NCBI RefSeq assembly: GCF_014189535.1
Contig: NZ_CP050308.1
Span: 1,736,001 to 1,800,000, forward strand
Direction of reading: 5' to 3'
DNA: 64,000 bases
Origin: Rhizobium lusitanum
GTDB taxonomy: Bacteria; Pseudomonadota; Alphaproteobacteria; Rhizobiales; Rhizobiaceae
Numbering within the stretch: position 1 is the first letter of the stretch; each line of letters starts with the position of its first letter. The notes under the pieces were generated by a model. The model did no database searches, had not been told where the DNA came from, and worked only from the letters and a program-made list of their open reading frames with translations. Positions 45,118 through 54,617 of this stretch are shown in pieces. The position numbers were made by a program, and so were the translations under genes.

Positions 45118-46074
45118 TCAGCCCTTGAGCAGAAACTCAGCCGTCGCTTCGTCGGTGATCAAACCATTGATCTGATGACCGGTGACAGCGGCTTTGATCG
45201 CCTCGAACTTACGTTTGCCCTTGGCTATTCCGATGACGGAAGACGTATCGCGCGGCGGAATGGAGGCGCTGGCGACCCGATCATTGACGGCGTCCGACAT
45301 CAGCTTTCCATCGCCGTCGAAAACCCAGCCGCAGATTTCGCCGGCAGCACCCCGCTTCATCAGCGCCGTCATCTCGTCCCTCTCGAGAAAGCCATCAAGG
45401 CAAAGCGGCGCATCGACGCCCAGCTCGCCGACACCGACGAAGGTCACGTCGGCCTGCGCGCTGATATCGAGCGTCGAGCGCACCAGCGCCTGCGCATGCA
45501 GCAGCTCGCGCTCTTCGGCCGAGGAGACGAGCACCGGCAGCGGCATGGGGTAGTGCCGCGCCTTGATCGCGTCGGCCATACTGAAAATGACGTTGTAATA
45601 GGCAGCCGATCCATCCGGACCGATATTGCCGGTCAACGACACGATGCGGTGCTGCGGACATTCGATCGCCGGCAGCTGATCGACCGCCGCCTTCAGCGTG
45701 CGGCCGGTGCCGATCGCCAATACGATCGGATCGCTGCGCTTCAGCCAGCGCTCGATTTCGGCAGCCCCCGCCTCGGCGATCCCCACCGTGGACGACGTCC
45801 CGTCGGGATCGCTCGGCACCACCTCGATATGTTTAAGCTTGAATTTTTCGCGCAGCGCCGCGCCATATTCGAGGCATGCGGCGATCGGGTGGTCCAGCCG
45901 CACCTTGATCAGCCGCTCGGCAACGGCCAGCGACACCAACCGCTGCGCCGACTGCCGGGAGATTCCCATGGCGCTGGCGATCTCGTCCTGCGTCCGCCCG
46001 GCCACATAATACAGCCAGCCAGCCCGCGCTGCGTCGTCAAGCCGCCCCTGGGAATCCAACTTCCTGGCCATCAT
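45118..46074 (-). CDS. SorC/DeoR-type sugar-binding transcriptional regulator of the polyol operon
   Basis: A 318-aa regulator. The N-terminal HTH (AARAGWLYYVAGRTQDEIAS, then AMGISRQSAQRLVSLAVAE) is followed by a SorC effector domain from about residue 60, with IGTGRTLKAAVDQLP and a C-terminal INGLITDEATAEFLL. The ATG at 46074 has AAGGGA just upstream; the longer frame would run into the FucU-like gene. It lies immediately upstream of the smoE-like gene on the same strand, so it is the natural regulator of polyol uptake. Confidence 0.9.
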   Translation of the reverse strand: MMARKLDSQGRLDDAARAGWLYYVAGRTQDEIASAMGISRQSAQRLVSLAVAERLIKVRLDHPIAACLEYGAALREKFKLKHIEVVPSDPDGTSSTVGIAEAGAAEIERWLKRSDPIVLAIGTGRTLKAAVDQLPAIECPQHRIVSLTGNIGPDGSAAYYNVIFSMADAIKARHYPMPLPVLVSSAEERELLHAQALVRSTLDISAQADVTFVGVGELGVDAPLCLDGFLERDEMTALMKRGAAGEICGWVFDGDGKLMSDAVNDRVASASIPPRDTSSVIGIAKGKRKFEAIKAAVTGHQINGLITDEATAEFLLKG

Positions 46075-46129
46075 AGTCCCTTGCGAAAACAGCGCCTCTT
46101 GCCCAGGTCGAACGACCTGGCGCGGTCGC

Positions 46130-46585
46130 TCATTCAGTTTCCGGCGGGATGACACCCTTGGTCAAGGTGAAACAACCATAGAAGCGGCGTTCGCCGGTCT
46201 GGATCACGCAATAGGCCTCTTTCGCCCTCTCGTAGAAGGCATAACGCTCGACCGGTACGAGCGGCCAGTGCTTGCCTTCGGCGCGATCGATCGCCGCCTG
46301 CACTTCGCCCTGGACCTTCGGCAATTCGTCGGGCGCGCCAACGACTTCCATGCGCGTCGCGGCATCGTCGATGAAGGTATCAAGCGGCATCAGCGACAGA
46401 AGCGCCTCGACGGCCTCGGCCGCCGACACGTTGTCGATCCTCAAAAGATGGCCGAGCATCGTCTGCTGCGCGATCGACTCGGCGGGGAAATTGGTGTCGA
46501 CGACGACAAGCATGTCGCCATGCCCCATCGATGCCAGCGCGTGCAGCACATCCGCGTTCAACCGCGGCGAAATTCCCTTCAGCAT
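46130..46585 (-). CDS. RbsD/FucU family sugar mutarotase
   Basis: A 151-aa protein of the FucU/RbsD family. The N-terminus MLKGISPRLNADVLHALASM is followed by GHGDMLVVVDTNFPAES with the conserved His/Asp. The C-terminal ERYAFYERAKEAYCVIQTGE is the FucU-type active-site block (Tyr and Glu). These enzymes interconvert anomers of fucose, ribose or related sugars. It has a GGAGGAGG-type ribosome site and precedes the SorC-type regulator by 55 bp, so it probably opens the polyol operon. Confidence 0.9.
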   Translation of the reverse strand: MLKGISPRLNADVLHALASMGHGDMLVVVDTNFPAESIAQQTMLGHLLRIDNVSAAEAVEALLSLMPLDTFIDDAATRMEVVGAPDELPKVQGEVQAAIDRAEGKHWPLVPVERYAFYERAKEAYCVIQTGERRFYGCFTLTKGVIPPETE

Positions 46586-46816
46586 GAAAGCCTCCTCCAG
46601 TGTTTAACCGGCGACGGCCCTGCCCTCGCCCTCTTCTCTTTGGGAGCAAACAAGTAATCGCGGTCACGATCTCTGTCCATAGGCGCCGTGAACGTTATCG
46701 GCCGGATAATCCCAAGATCAGAAAAGCGCTTCTCATCCTGGCTTATTTCAGCCTTTATTGACCAGATAGGTTCGGCGGCATTAACTGAAAGCGCAGGCGA
46801 TGGTTGTGAGGCACAG

Positions 46817-47476
46817 GTGAGAGTTCTTCTGGTCGAAGACGATGAGACGATCGGCGGCGCGGTTCGCGACCATATCGCGGCAAGCGCCCATGCCGTCGAC
46901 TGGGTGAAGAACCTCGCGGATGCGACGGAGGTCACCAGCGCCGTAAAGTACGGCCTGATCCTGCTTGACCTGCAGCTCCCCGACGGTGTCGGCATCGACT
47001 TCCTCAAGAAGCTGCGCCGCAAACCGGATGAGACGCCAGTGATCATCCTCACTGCCCGCGACCAGATTTCCGACCGCATCGAGGGATTGAACAGCGGCGC
47101 AGACGATTATCTCGTCAAGCCGTTCAACCTCGGCGAACTCTCCGCCCGCATCCTGGCGGTGGCCAGGCGCTACAGCGGCAGCCCGCAACCGACCATCCGC
47201 TTTGGCGATCTGGAGATCGATCAACCGCAACGGCGGGTCCGGCTGGATGGCAAGGACATCGTGCTCACCGGCCGCGAATGGGCCGTGCTCGACCTCCTGG
47301 TAACGCGACCGGGCGCAATCATTTCCAAGGATCAGATCGAGGAGGCGCTCTATGCCTTCGGTTCGGAAATCGAGAGCAACACGGTGGAGGTCTATGTCAG
47401 CCGCCTGCGCAAGAAGATCGGCAAGGACCGCATCCGCACCGCACGGGGCGTCGGCTATTGCCTGGGTGAAAGATGA
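46817..47476 (+). CDS. OmpR-family response regulator
   Basis: A 219-aa two-component response regulator. The receiver domain has the acidic pair EDD near residue 8, phospho-acceptor D51 in LLDLQLPDG, and Lys in DDYLVKPF. The winged-helix DNA-binding domain (about 125-218) includes LTGREWAVLDLLVTRPG and VEVYVSRLRKKIG. The GTG at 46817 follows GTGAGG by 5 nt and begins the receiver exactly. The longer upstream frame has no similarity. It overlaps the sensor kinase gene by 4 bp. TctD/QseB is the closest group by general features. Confidence 0.92.
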   Translation: MRVLLVEDDETIGGAVRDHIAASAHAVDWVKNLADATEVTSAVKYGLILLDLQLPDGVGIDFLKKLRRKPDETPVIILTARDQISDRIEGLNSGADDYLVKPFNLGELSARILAVARRYSGSPQPTIRFGDLEIDQPQRRVRLDGKDIVLTGREWAVLDLLVTRPGAIISKDQIEEALYAFGSEIESNTVEVYVSRLRKKIGKDRIRTARGVGYCLGER

Positions 47477-48813
47477 CGCTGCGCCCCACCAGCATCACCC
47501 GCCGCCTGATCGCGGCGCTGACCGGCACGGTCGTCCTCTTCTGGCTGATCGCAGTCGGCATAGGGGTCTATGTCGTAAACCACGAGCTCTCGGAGACCTT
47601 CGACGGCGCGCTGCAGGAAACCGCTGAACGGCTGATGCCGCTGGTGGTCGATGATCTCGCCAATCGTGATCCCTCGAGCGACCCGCAAAGCCTCGAGGAA
47701 TTGAACAAGGGGCTGAACCGGGAATACCTGACCTATCAGGTGCTCGACGCCTCGGGCAAGGTCATCCTGCATTCGCACGACGCGCCGCCGGTGGCCTATG
47801 AGGTACCCCTGAAAATCGGCTTCCACAACACGCCGAAGTACCGGATCTACACCGAATCCTCGATGAACGGCACAATCTTCCTGCATGTCGCCGACGCCTT
47901 CAAAAACCGGCGGGAAGCGTCGCGCGAAAGCGGCGTCGCTCTGCTCTGGCCACTGCTCGCCCTCATCCCGGCCAGCATTCTCGCCATCTTGTTCGCCGTC
48001 GGTCGCTCACTGCGGCCAATCGACCGGTTGCGCTCGGACATCGCCACCAAGGACGGCGGCAACATGGTGCCCCTCGAAAGCGACACGCTGCCGCGCGAGC
48101 TCCAGCCAATCGCCCGCTCGGTGAACCTGTTGCTCGAGCGCCTGCGCTCTGCCCTTGAGGCCGAGCGGGAGTTCACCGCCAACAGCGCCCATGAACTGCG
48201 CACGCCGATCGCCGGCGCACTGGCCCAAACACAGCGCCTGATCGCCGAATTGCCGAAGGGGCCGCTTAGCGAACGTGCCGACCGGATCGAGACGTCGCTC
48301 TCCAATCTCGGACGGCTGGCGGAGAAGTTGCTGCAGCTCTCCCGCGCCCAGGCCGGCATTGGCACCAGCGACAAGCCCGTCGACCTGATGGCCGTCATCG
48401 AAACCATCATCGGCGACTACGACCGGGACACCGCCACCGCCGGCCGCATCCTTCTGGAAAGCAGTCCGGACGAGAGGCTGATCCGCAACGTCGATATCGA
48501 TGCTTTCGCCATCGTCCTGCGCAACCTGATCGAAAACGCACTGATCCATGGCCCGACGGACGACGAAGTGATCGTCAAGGTCGATGGCGACGTCATTCGT
48601 ATCCTGAACGGTGGCCATGTGCTTTCCGTGGAAGAACTGGCCGGCTTGAAAAAGCGTTTCCAGCGCGGCAAGACGAAGGCCTCCGGTTCCGGCCTCGGCC
48701 TTGCCATCGCTGAACGCATCGTCGGACAGATCGGCGGACGTCTGGATCTCCTGTCGCCCGCCGCCGGCCAGGCGGATGGCTTCGAAGCCCGGATCACCTT
48801 GCCTTCGGCCTGA
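47473..48813 (+). CDS. Sensor histidine kinase (TctE/QseC-like)
   Basis: A 446-aa inner-membrane kinase. The first helix (about residues 13-35) and second helix (157-176) enclose a periplasmic sensor domain of about 120 residues. A HAMP-like linker is followed by the H-box FTANSAHELRTP (H240), and the ATP-binding domain has an N-box LRNLIENALIHG and a G-box SGSGLGLAIAERI. It overlaps the response-regulator gene by 4 bp, so the two form one unit. The signal is unknown; citrate/tricarboxylate or quorum-type stimuli are known for relatives. Confidence 0.92.
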   Translation: MTLRPTSITRRLIAALTGTVVLFWLIAVGIGVYVVNHELSETFDGALQETAERLMPLVVDDLANRDPSSDPQSLEELNKGLNREYLTYQVLDASGKVILHSHDAPPVAYEVPLKIGFHNTPKYRIYTESSMNGTIFLHVADAFKNRREASRESGVALLWPLLALIPASILAILFAVGRSLRPIDRLRSDIATKDGGNMVPLESDTLPRELQPIARSVNLLLERLRSALEAEREFTANSAHELRTPIAGALAQTQRLIAELPKGPLSERADRIETSLSNLGRLAEKLLQLSRAQAGIGTSDKPVDLMAVIETIIGDYDRDTATAGRILLESSPDERLIRNVDIDAFAIVLRNLIENALIHGPTDDEVIVKVDGDVIRILNGGHVLSVEELAGLKKRFQRGKTKASGSGLGLAIAERIVGQIGGRLDLLSPAAGQADGFEARITLPSA

Positions 48814-48905
48814 CGGCGTCTCGGCGGATGGCGGCTCTTATTGGCCTTGCAAAGAACGGCAAAGGGTGCGAGCAAGTGCCGCATGTTTCCTGCAGGTCAA
48901 GTTTT

Positions 48906-49832
48906 ATGATCGTTTCCTTCGACATCGGCGGTACCGCCATCAAGGGCGGCATCGCCCGCTCCGTGACGGATATCACCCCGCTTGTCCGGCGCCCGACCCC
49001 GAAAGATGATTTCGGTGAGTTCGTCGCGGCCTTGCGCGACGTCATCACTGAGGCCGGCGAGAGGCCGGACTGCCTCTCCTTTTCCATCGCCGGCGTTGTC
49101 GACCCCGACAACCAGGCACTGATCTGCGCCAACATTCCCTGTATCCACGGCCGCCGTCTCGCGGTCGAACTGGAAGCTGAACTCGGCTATCCCGTCCTGA
49201 TCGCCAACGATGCCGATTGCTTCGCCATGGCGGAGGCCATGTCCGGCGCCGGTCGCGGCCATCGCATCGTCCTTGGCGCCATTCTCGGCACCGGCGTCGG
49301 TGGCGGTCTGGTGGCGGACGGCCGCCTCGTCAACGCCGCCGGCGGTTTTGCCGGCGAGTGGGGCCACGGCCCGATCATCGCTTCCTTCGCCGGCAATCCG
49401 CCGGTCGCCATCCCCGCCTATACCTGCGGCTGCGGCCAGAAGGGCTGCGTCGATACCGTCGGCGGTGCCCGTGGCATCGAGCGCCTGCACAAGACTCTGC
49501 ACGGCCTGGAGTTTTCCAGCGAAGAGATCATCGGCCAATGGCTGGAGGGCGATGCCAATGCGGCGCGAACGATCGACGTCCTCGTCGATCTCGTCGCCTC
49601 GCCGCTGGCGCTGACCGTCAATATCACCGGCGCCACCATCGTTCCCGTCGGCGGCGGCCTTTCCAATGTCGAACCGCTGCTGGAGCGGCTGGATGCGGCG
49701 GTGCGCACCCGCATCCTGCGCAGATTCGACCGCCCGCTCGTCGTGCCGAGCGAATGCAAGGTCGAGCCCGGCCTGATCGGCGCTGCCCTGCTGGGGCTGA
49801 AATTTGCCGAGGAGCGGAACCATGCTGCTTGA
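48906..49832 (+). CDS. ROK family sugar kinase (N-acetylglucosamine kinase-like)
   Basis: A 308-aa ROK kinase. The phosphate motif is FDIGGTAIKGG at residues 4-14, the catalytic Asp is in IANDADCFAMAE, the EWGHGPI block is present, and the zinc motif is CGCGQKGCVD. NagK or another amino-sugar/glucose kinase is likely. The ATG at 48906 begins the fold. The next gene, cutC, starts 11 bp before this gene's stop codon. The pairing of ROK kinase and CutC recurs in rhizobia near amino-sugar genes, but nothing in the sequence proves the substrate. Confidence 0.88.
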   Translation: MIVSFDIGGTAIKGGIARSVTDITPLVRRPTPKDDFGEFVAALRDVITEAGERPDCLSFSIAGVVDPDNQALICANIPCIHGRRLAVELEAELGYPVLIANDADCFAMAEAMSGAGRGHRIVLGAILGTGVGGGLVADGRLVNAAGGFAGEWGHGPIIASFAGNPPVAIPAYTCGCGQKGCVDTVGGARGIERLHKTLHGLEFSSEEIIGQWLEGDANAARTIDVLVDLVASPLALTVNITGATIVPVGGGLSNVEPLLERLDAAVRTRILRRFDRPLVVPSECKVEPGLIGAALLGLKFAEERNHAA

Positions 49833-50532
49833 GGTCTGCGTCGAGGATATCGCCGGCCTTGCCGCCGCCATCGCCGGCGGCGCCGATCGCATCGAGCTTT
49901 GCAGTGCGCTTGCCGTCGGCGGCCTGACGCCAAGCGCCGGACTGATGACGGCCGCAGCCCTTGCGCCCATCCCCGCCTACGCCATGATCCGCCCGCGCGC
50001 CGGCGGTTTCGTCTATTCCGCCGATGAGCTTGCCGTGATGAAGGGCGATATCGACGCCGCCCAGCGGGCAGGCCTTGCCGGCGTCGTACTCGGCGCCTCG
50101 CTACCGGATGGCCGCCTCGATCACGAAATGCTCGGCGCACTCGTCACCCATGCCAAAGGCCTCGGCAAGACATTGCACCGCGCTTTCGATCTCGTTCCCG
50201 ATGTCGAGGAAGCGGTAGAACTCGCCATCTCCCTCGGCTTCGAGCGCATCCTGACCTCGGGCTGCGCGAAAACGGCCCTGGAGGGCGTTACCGTCCTCGA
50301 ACAGGCAATCACCGTCGCCGCCAGCCGCATCTCGATCATGCCCGGTTCGGGCGTCAATATCGGGACCATCGGCGCGCTATGGCCGCGACTGGCGATCGGC
50401 GAAGTGCATGCTTCCTGTTCCGTCGCCGAGCCGGAGACGGATGAACGCCTGCTCGCCTTCGGTTTTTCCGCACCGTCCATGCGCCGCACGGACGCCGTAA
50501 CCGTCAGGGCGCTCAAGGCGCATTTCGCCTGA
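49822..50532 (+). CDS. cutC: CutC family protein
   Basis: A 236-aa TIM-barrel protein of the CutC family. It begins LLEVCVEDIAGLAAAIAGGA and has the conserved DRIELCSALAVGGLTPSAGL and MIRPRAGGFVYSADEL blocks, then LHRAFDLVPD and ILTSGCAKTALEG. It has been linked to copper homeostasis in E. coli, but its biochemical role is disputed. The GAGGAGCGG ribosome site and ATG lie inside the 3' end of the ROK kinase gene (11-bp overlap), so the two are co-translated. Confidence 0.92.
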   Translation: MLLEVCVEDIAGLAAAIAGGADRIELCSALAVGGLTPSAGLMTAAALAPIPAYAMIRPRAGGFVYSADELAVMKGDIDAAQRAGLAGVVLGASLPDGRLDHEMLGALVTHAKGLGKTLHRAFDLVPDVEEAVELAISLGFERILTSGCAKTALEGVTVLEQAITVAASRISIMPGSGVNIGTIGALWPRLAIGEVHASCSVAEPETDERLLAFGFSAPSMRRTDAVTVRALKAHFA

Positions 50533-50671
50533 ACGGCAACTGCGAATTGACAAAGAAACGGTAGAATGATCAATCGTTCATAAACGTATATTCTGTAGCT
50601 ATAGCTCGGCTGTGGAATGCCAAGCCATTGCAGTTAAGCAGGTTTCCTCGGAGTAGCTGTAGATCTCAACC

Positions 50672-51559
50672 ATGTCGGTGGCGCCACCTCGCAAAAAAAG
50701 CAGGGCTGTCTTCTGGATTGCGGCGATCGTCATCGGCTCGATCATTTTGGCGACGGCGCTTCTTGCCAACGACATGCGCAATCTCAAGGCGCTCGATACC
50801 CGTTATCATCTGAATCTGTTCAGTCAGCCGATGCATCCGCCATCAGTCCCTGCGACAGCCATAGCCGCCCCACAAGCCACCAACGTCACCCATCCCACAG
50901 CAACACCGGTCACAACACCAGCACCGGCGCCCGCTAAGCCCATCAAAGTGACACAGGCCACACAGACGGGGAAACCGGCGCATGCCCATTCTTCGTCCCA
51001 TATATTCGATCCCCCCGTCGATGCCCTGCGCGGCGCCTTCCTGCGAAGCTGGCGAATATCGGGCCAGACGCTCTGCGCCAATCTGACGAAATTCGGCCTG
51101 CCAGTCGGAGAATGGAAGCAAAGCGTGCTGGGCGTCGGCACATTCGAATGCAGCCACCAGATCCAGAAGGGCGACTTCGGAAACCCGAATGCGGCATCAT
51201 TCTTCGTCATTGCCCGCGGCACGCCAACCGGTGATCTCGACAACATCCGCATCAAGGTGATCATGCCCGACAATGCCGACGGCCGCGCCATCGGCGAGAC
51301 CTTCATCGACGCCATGGTCATGCTACTAACGGAAACCCACTGGCTCGACTTCCAGACGGCGCTCGACGCGATCGGCAGACTGCAAGATGTGACGCAAGAG
51401 CATTTCGGCGCGAAGCTCAGCTTTTTCCGCGAATTCCAGAATGACAGGAACTTCAACCTTCAACTGGAACTACGCAGGACGACGCCGGAACAGATCCGCA
51501 CGGCAATCGTCTTCGACAAGGCGCGATGGACGCTCCGGTCGGACCTGCCGGGTAACTAG
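50672..51559 (+). CDS. Hypothetical membrane-anchored protein with Pro/Thr/Ala-rich linker
   Basis: A 295-aa protein. A basic N-terminus and one membrane helix (VFWIAAIVIGSIILATALLA) are followed by a 60-residue low-complexity linker rich in Pro, Thr, Ala (about residues 55-105). A folded periplasmic domain (about 115-295) contains two Cys residues (TLCANL and FECSHQ), possibly a disulfide. No known domain was recognised. It follows cutC by 139 bp with its own possible TTGACA box at 50547, so it may be transcribed separately. Confidence 0.72.
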   Translation: MSVAPPRKKSRAVFWIAAIVIGSIILATALLANDMRNLKALDTRYHLNLFSQPMHPPSVPATAIAAPQATNVTHPTATPVTTPAPAPAKPIKVTQATQTGKPAHAHSSSHIFDPPVDALRGAFLRSWRISGQTLCANLTKFGLPVGEWKQSVLGVGTFECSHQIQKGDFGNPNAASFFVIARGTPTGDLDNIRIKVIMPDNADGRAIGETFIDAMVMLLTETHWLDFQTALDAIGRLQDVTQEHFGAKLSFFREFQNDRNFNLQLELRRTTPEQIRTAIVFDKARWTLRSDLPGN

Positions 51560-51594
51560 CAAGTGGCCCGCGAGAATTCTCCGCCAAACGTGCG

Positions 51595-51768
51595 GTGAAG
51601 TGCCTCCATTGTGCCGGTTTCACCCTCATCGCGCTGGAGACGCCGCACTGGGTCATCGTCGTCTATGCGTTCATCTTCAGCCAGGTCACGCTGGACGGCT
51701 CGCCGCTAACGCCGGAAGATGACAGGCAGGTCAGCGGTCATTACCGCCAGTCGAAGGAAGCGATGTAA
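51595..51768 (+). CDS. Possible small ORF or gene remnant, 57 aa
   Basis: A GTG-initiated frame between the hypothetical protein and the convergent spoVR gene. It encodes CLHCAGFTLIALETPHWVIV, a hydrophobic VVYAFIFSQVTL stretch and a charged tail ending SKEAM. Codon use (GTC, ATC, CTG) resembles its neighbours, but there is no clear ribosome site. It could be the degraded 3' end of a larger gene. Low confidence. Confidence 0.3.
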   Translation: MKCLHCAGFTLIALETPHWVIVVYAFIFSQVTLDGSPLTPEDDRQVSGHYRQSKEAM

Positions 51769-51780
51769 GGACAGGACCGG

Positions 51781-53328
51781 TCACGCTGCAACCGATGACA
51801 AGCGCGGATGGGTAAGATGCTCGCGCAGCACCAGCCCGGTGCTGTCGACCTCCTGCATCAACACATCATAACTCCAGAGATCGGCGAGGTGCTGCAGCAC
51901 ACGCTTGGCGTCGGCATCCTCCAGAAAGCCGCCGTTCAGCACGGTATGCTTGACCAGCAGCCTGCGGTCGCCTGCGAGATCGACATCGACGATCTCTATA
52001 TGTGGATCGATCCAGCCGACATCATATTGCCGCGCCAGCTCGCGTCGGATGCGGCGATAGCCGCGCTCGTCGTGGATCGCCGCCACCCGAAGCCCCTCCT
52101 CCTCTTGCGGATCGTCGGTGAGGTGGAACATGCGCATCTGGCGCATCAGGTGCGGGCTGAGAAACTGCGACACGAAGCTTTCATCGCGATAGTTGGCCCA
52201 GAGATCGCGCAGGACCGCCATGGCGTCGCCGGTGCCGGCAATCTCCGGGAACCATAGCCGATCCTCTTCCTTCGGCTTGGTGACGATCCGCTCGATGTCC
52301 TGCATCATTGCAAAGCCAAGCGCATAAGGGTTGAGGCCGGAATAGCGCTGATCGTTGAAGGTCGGCTGGAAGACGACATTGGTGTGGGACTTCAGGAATT
52401 CGAGAAAATCGCCGTCGCCGATGCCGCCAAGCTCGTGCAGCCGCGTCATGATGCGGTAGTGCACATAGGTCGCCGTGCCCTCGTTCATCACCTTGGTCTG
52501 GCTTTGCGGATAGAAATACTGGGCAACATGCCGGACGATGCGCAGGATTTCCCGCTGCCAGGGCTTCAGGCGCGGCGCCATCTTTTCGAGGAAATAAAGA
52601 ACATTCTCCTGCGGCAGGCCGGCAATCGCACGCCGGCGCTCCAGGTCGAGGTCGGGCATGACCTTACCCTTGCCGACCGGAACCGTGCGCCAGAGATCGT
52701 TGAAGATCCGCTCGTCATATTCGCGGCGTTCGCGCTCGCGCGTTTCTTCTTCGCGCAGGCTCGGCGTCTTCCTGCCGGCATAGCGATGGACGCCATGCGA
52801 CATCAGCGCATGCGCGGCATCCAGCGTCCGCTCGACGGCGGCGTGGCCGTAGCGCTCCTCGCAGCGGGTAATATAGCCCTTGGCGAAGTTCAGATATTCG
52901 AGAATGCCCTCGGCATCCGTCCAGAGCTTGAACAGGTAATTGTTCTTGAAGAAGTGATTGTGACCAAAGGCGGCGTGCGCAATCACCAGCGCCTGCATCG
53001 TCGCCGTATTCTCTTCCATGAGATAGGAGATGCAGGGCGAGCTGTTGATGACGATCTCATAAGCAAGTCCGCGCAGGCCCTTGCGATAGAAAGCCTCGTG
53101 ATGGGCGAAATGCTTTCCGAAGGACCAGTGCTTGTAGAATAGCGGCATGCCGATCGAGGAATAGACATCGAGCATCTGCTCGGCCGTAATGATCTCGATC
53201 TGATTGGGATAGACGTCGAGGCCAAGCTCGTCGATGGCTATCCGCTGGCAGGCATCGTGGATCCGCTGGATGGTGGAGAAATCCCAGTCCGCACCGTCGA
53301 AAAGCCGTTCCATCGATGCTTTCGCCAT
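51781..53328 (-). CDS. SpoVR family protein (YcgB)
   Basis: A 515-aa cytoplasmic protein of the SpoVR/YcgB family, first known from Bacillus cortex formation and widely conserved in Gram-negatives as part of the prkA-yeaH-ycgB stress module. Hallmark segments are MPLFYKHWSFGKHF, YEIVINSSPCISYLMEEN, HAAFGHNHFFKNNYLF and NEGTATYVHYRIM. The ATG shares one base with the stop of the upstream YeaH gene (TAATG), so they are translationally coupled. Molecular function is unknown. Confidence 0.96.
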   Translation of the reverse strand: MAKASMERLFDGADWDFSTIQRIHDACQRIAIDELGLDVYPNQIEIITAEQMLDVYSSIGMPLFYKHWSFGKHFAHHEAFYRKGLRGLAYEIVINSSPCISYLMEENTATMQALVIAHAAFGHNHFFKNNYLFKLWTDAEGILEYLNFAKGYITRCEERYGHAAVERTLDAAHALMSHGVHRYAGRKTPSLREEETRERERREYDERIFNDLWRTVPVGKGKVMPDLDLERRRAIAGLPQENVLYFLEKMAPRLKPWQREILRIVRHVAQYFYPQSQTKVMNEGTATYVHYRIMTRLHELGGIGDGDFLEFLKSHTNVVFQPTFNDQRYSGLNPYALGFAMMQDIERIVTKPKEEDRLWFPEIAGTGDAMAVLRDLWANYRDESFVSQFLSPHLMRQMRMFHLTDDPQEEEGLRVAAIHDERGYRRIRRELARQYDVGWIDPHIEIVDVDLAGDRRLLVKHTVLNGGFLEDADAKRVLQHLADLWSYDVLMQEVDSTGLVLREHLTHPRLSSVAA

Positions 53329-54599
53329 TATCCGCTCCTTGTTTCCGCCGCCCGCCGCTGAAAGAGATCATGGAAGACCGGGTAGATCTGACTTCGATCG
53401 CTGACCCGCCGCATCGACAGCACCGGCCAACCCGCCTGAATACGCTCATAGAGCGACCACAACGCCGAGCCGGAAGAGATCGCGACGCTCCGCGCCTCGC
53501 CCACTTCCAGATAGGCGAAATACTGGCTGACCGGCAGGATGGCGTCGGTGAGCAGCGCCGCCGCCGTCGCATTGTCCGAATAGGCGTTGTCGCCGTCCGA
53601 GGCCTGCGCGGCATAGATGTTCCAGTCAGACGGCGGGAACCGGTCCTGAAGGATCCGCCGCATGGCTTCAAGCGCGCTCGACACCTGCGTGCCACCGGTC
53701 GCCGGGCTGCGGAAGAATGTCTCTTCGTCCACCTCCTCGGCCACATCCGTATGACGGATGAAGACGATCTCGACGCGGCGATACTGCCGGGTCAGGAAGA
53801 TGTAGAGCAGCATGTAGAAGCGCTTGGCGAGATCCTTCATATGTTCCGACATCGAGCCGGAAACGTCCATCAGGCAGAACATCACCGCCTGCGCCACTGG
53901 CTTCGGCTCATTCTCGAAACGGCGATAGCGAATATCGATCGGATCGATATAGGGAATGCGCCGGACCTTCGATTCCAGCAACTTGATCTCAGCTTCGAGC
54001 GCGGCTCGGCGCTCGTCGTCCTTGCATTCGGCAGCTTCGGCGGCGAGCTTGGCGACCGTTTCCGGTTTTGGGCGATGCAGTGCCACGCGCCGCATCATTG
54101 CCAGCCGCATGGTGCGGTTGATGGCAAGATTGGCAGGCGACCCCGTCACCGAATAACCGGAGCGTACCGGATTGATCTGGTCGGCCGACACCAGACGCTT
54201 CTTGGCGAGATCGGGTAGCTCGAGATCATCGAGGAAAAGATCGAGGAATTCATCGCGCGTCAGGATGAAGCGGAAAGCATCTTCACCGCTGCCCTCGCCG
54301 CCGGCTTTCGGCTTGCCGCCGCCGCTGTCCGGCCGCGGAAGGATATCGCCTTCCAGGAATTCCTTGTTGCCGGGGAGAATATGCTCCCGCAGGCCCTCAG
54401 GGCCGCGATGGAACCGAGGCTCCTCGGTTCCATCTAGGGGAATGCTGATCTCGCCACCCTTCAGGATGTCCTGAATGTCGCGATTTTGAGAGGATTCATA
54501 GACCGCTCTCTGCACCAGCGCTTTTGCTCTTCGCAAAAACCGTTGACGATTTTCTAGACTTTTACCGCCTGGGTTCAGGCGTCGGTCAACAATGTGCAT
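53328..54599 (-). CDS. YeaH/YhbH family protein (DUF444)
   Basis: A 423-aa protein of the DUF444 family with a C-terminal von Willebrand A-like region. The N-terminus MHIVDRRLNPGGKSLENRQR is diagnostic, and the MIDAS-like motif CLMDVSGSMSEHMKD lies near residue 245. An Arg/Gly/Glu-rich region (about 90-115) precedes it. In E. coli yeaH is co-expressed with the kinase gene yeaG under nitrogen or stationary stress. Here it lies 18 bp after prkA and overlaps spoVR by 1 bp. Confidence 0.95.
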   Translation of the reverse strand: MHIVDRRLNPGGKSLENRQRFLRRAKALVQRAVYESSQNRDIQDILKGGEISIPLDGTEEPRFHRGPEGLREHILPGNKEFLEGDILPRPDSGGGKPKAGGEGSGEDAFRFILTRDEFLDLFLDDLELPDLAKKRLVSADQINPVRSGYSVTGSPANLAINRTMRLAMMRRVALHRPKPETVAKLAAEAAECKDDERRAALEAEIKLLESKVRRIPYIDPIDIRYRRFENEPKPVAQAVMFCLMDVSGSMSEHMKDLAKRFYMLLYIFLTRQYRRVEIVFIRHTDVAEEVDEETFFRSPATGGTQVSSALEAMRRILQDRFPPSDWNIYAAQASDGDNAYSDNATAAALLTDAILPVSQYFAYLEVGEARSVAISSGSALWSLYERIQAGWPVLSMRRVSDRSQIYPVFHDLFQRRAAETRSG

Positions 54600-54617
54600 T
54601 CCTTCTTCCTTGGTGGC

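Noticed and set aside
43699..46152. A very long plus-strand open frame (over 800 codons) opposite smoE and its regulator
   Set aside because: It is the complement of two well-supported minus-strand genes in GC-rich DNA, and its translation is low-complexity Arg/Gly/Asp-rich with no domain.
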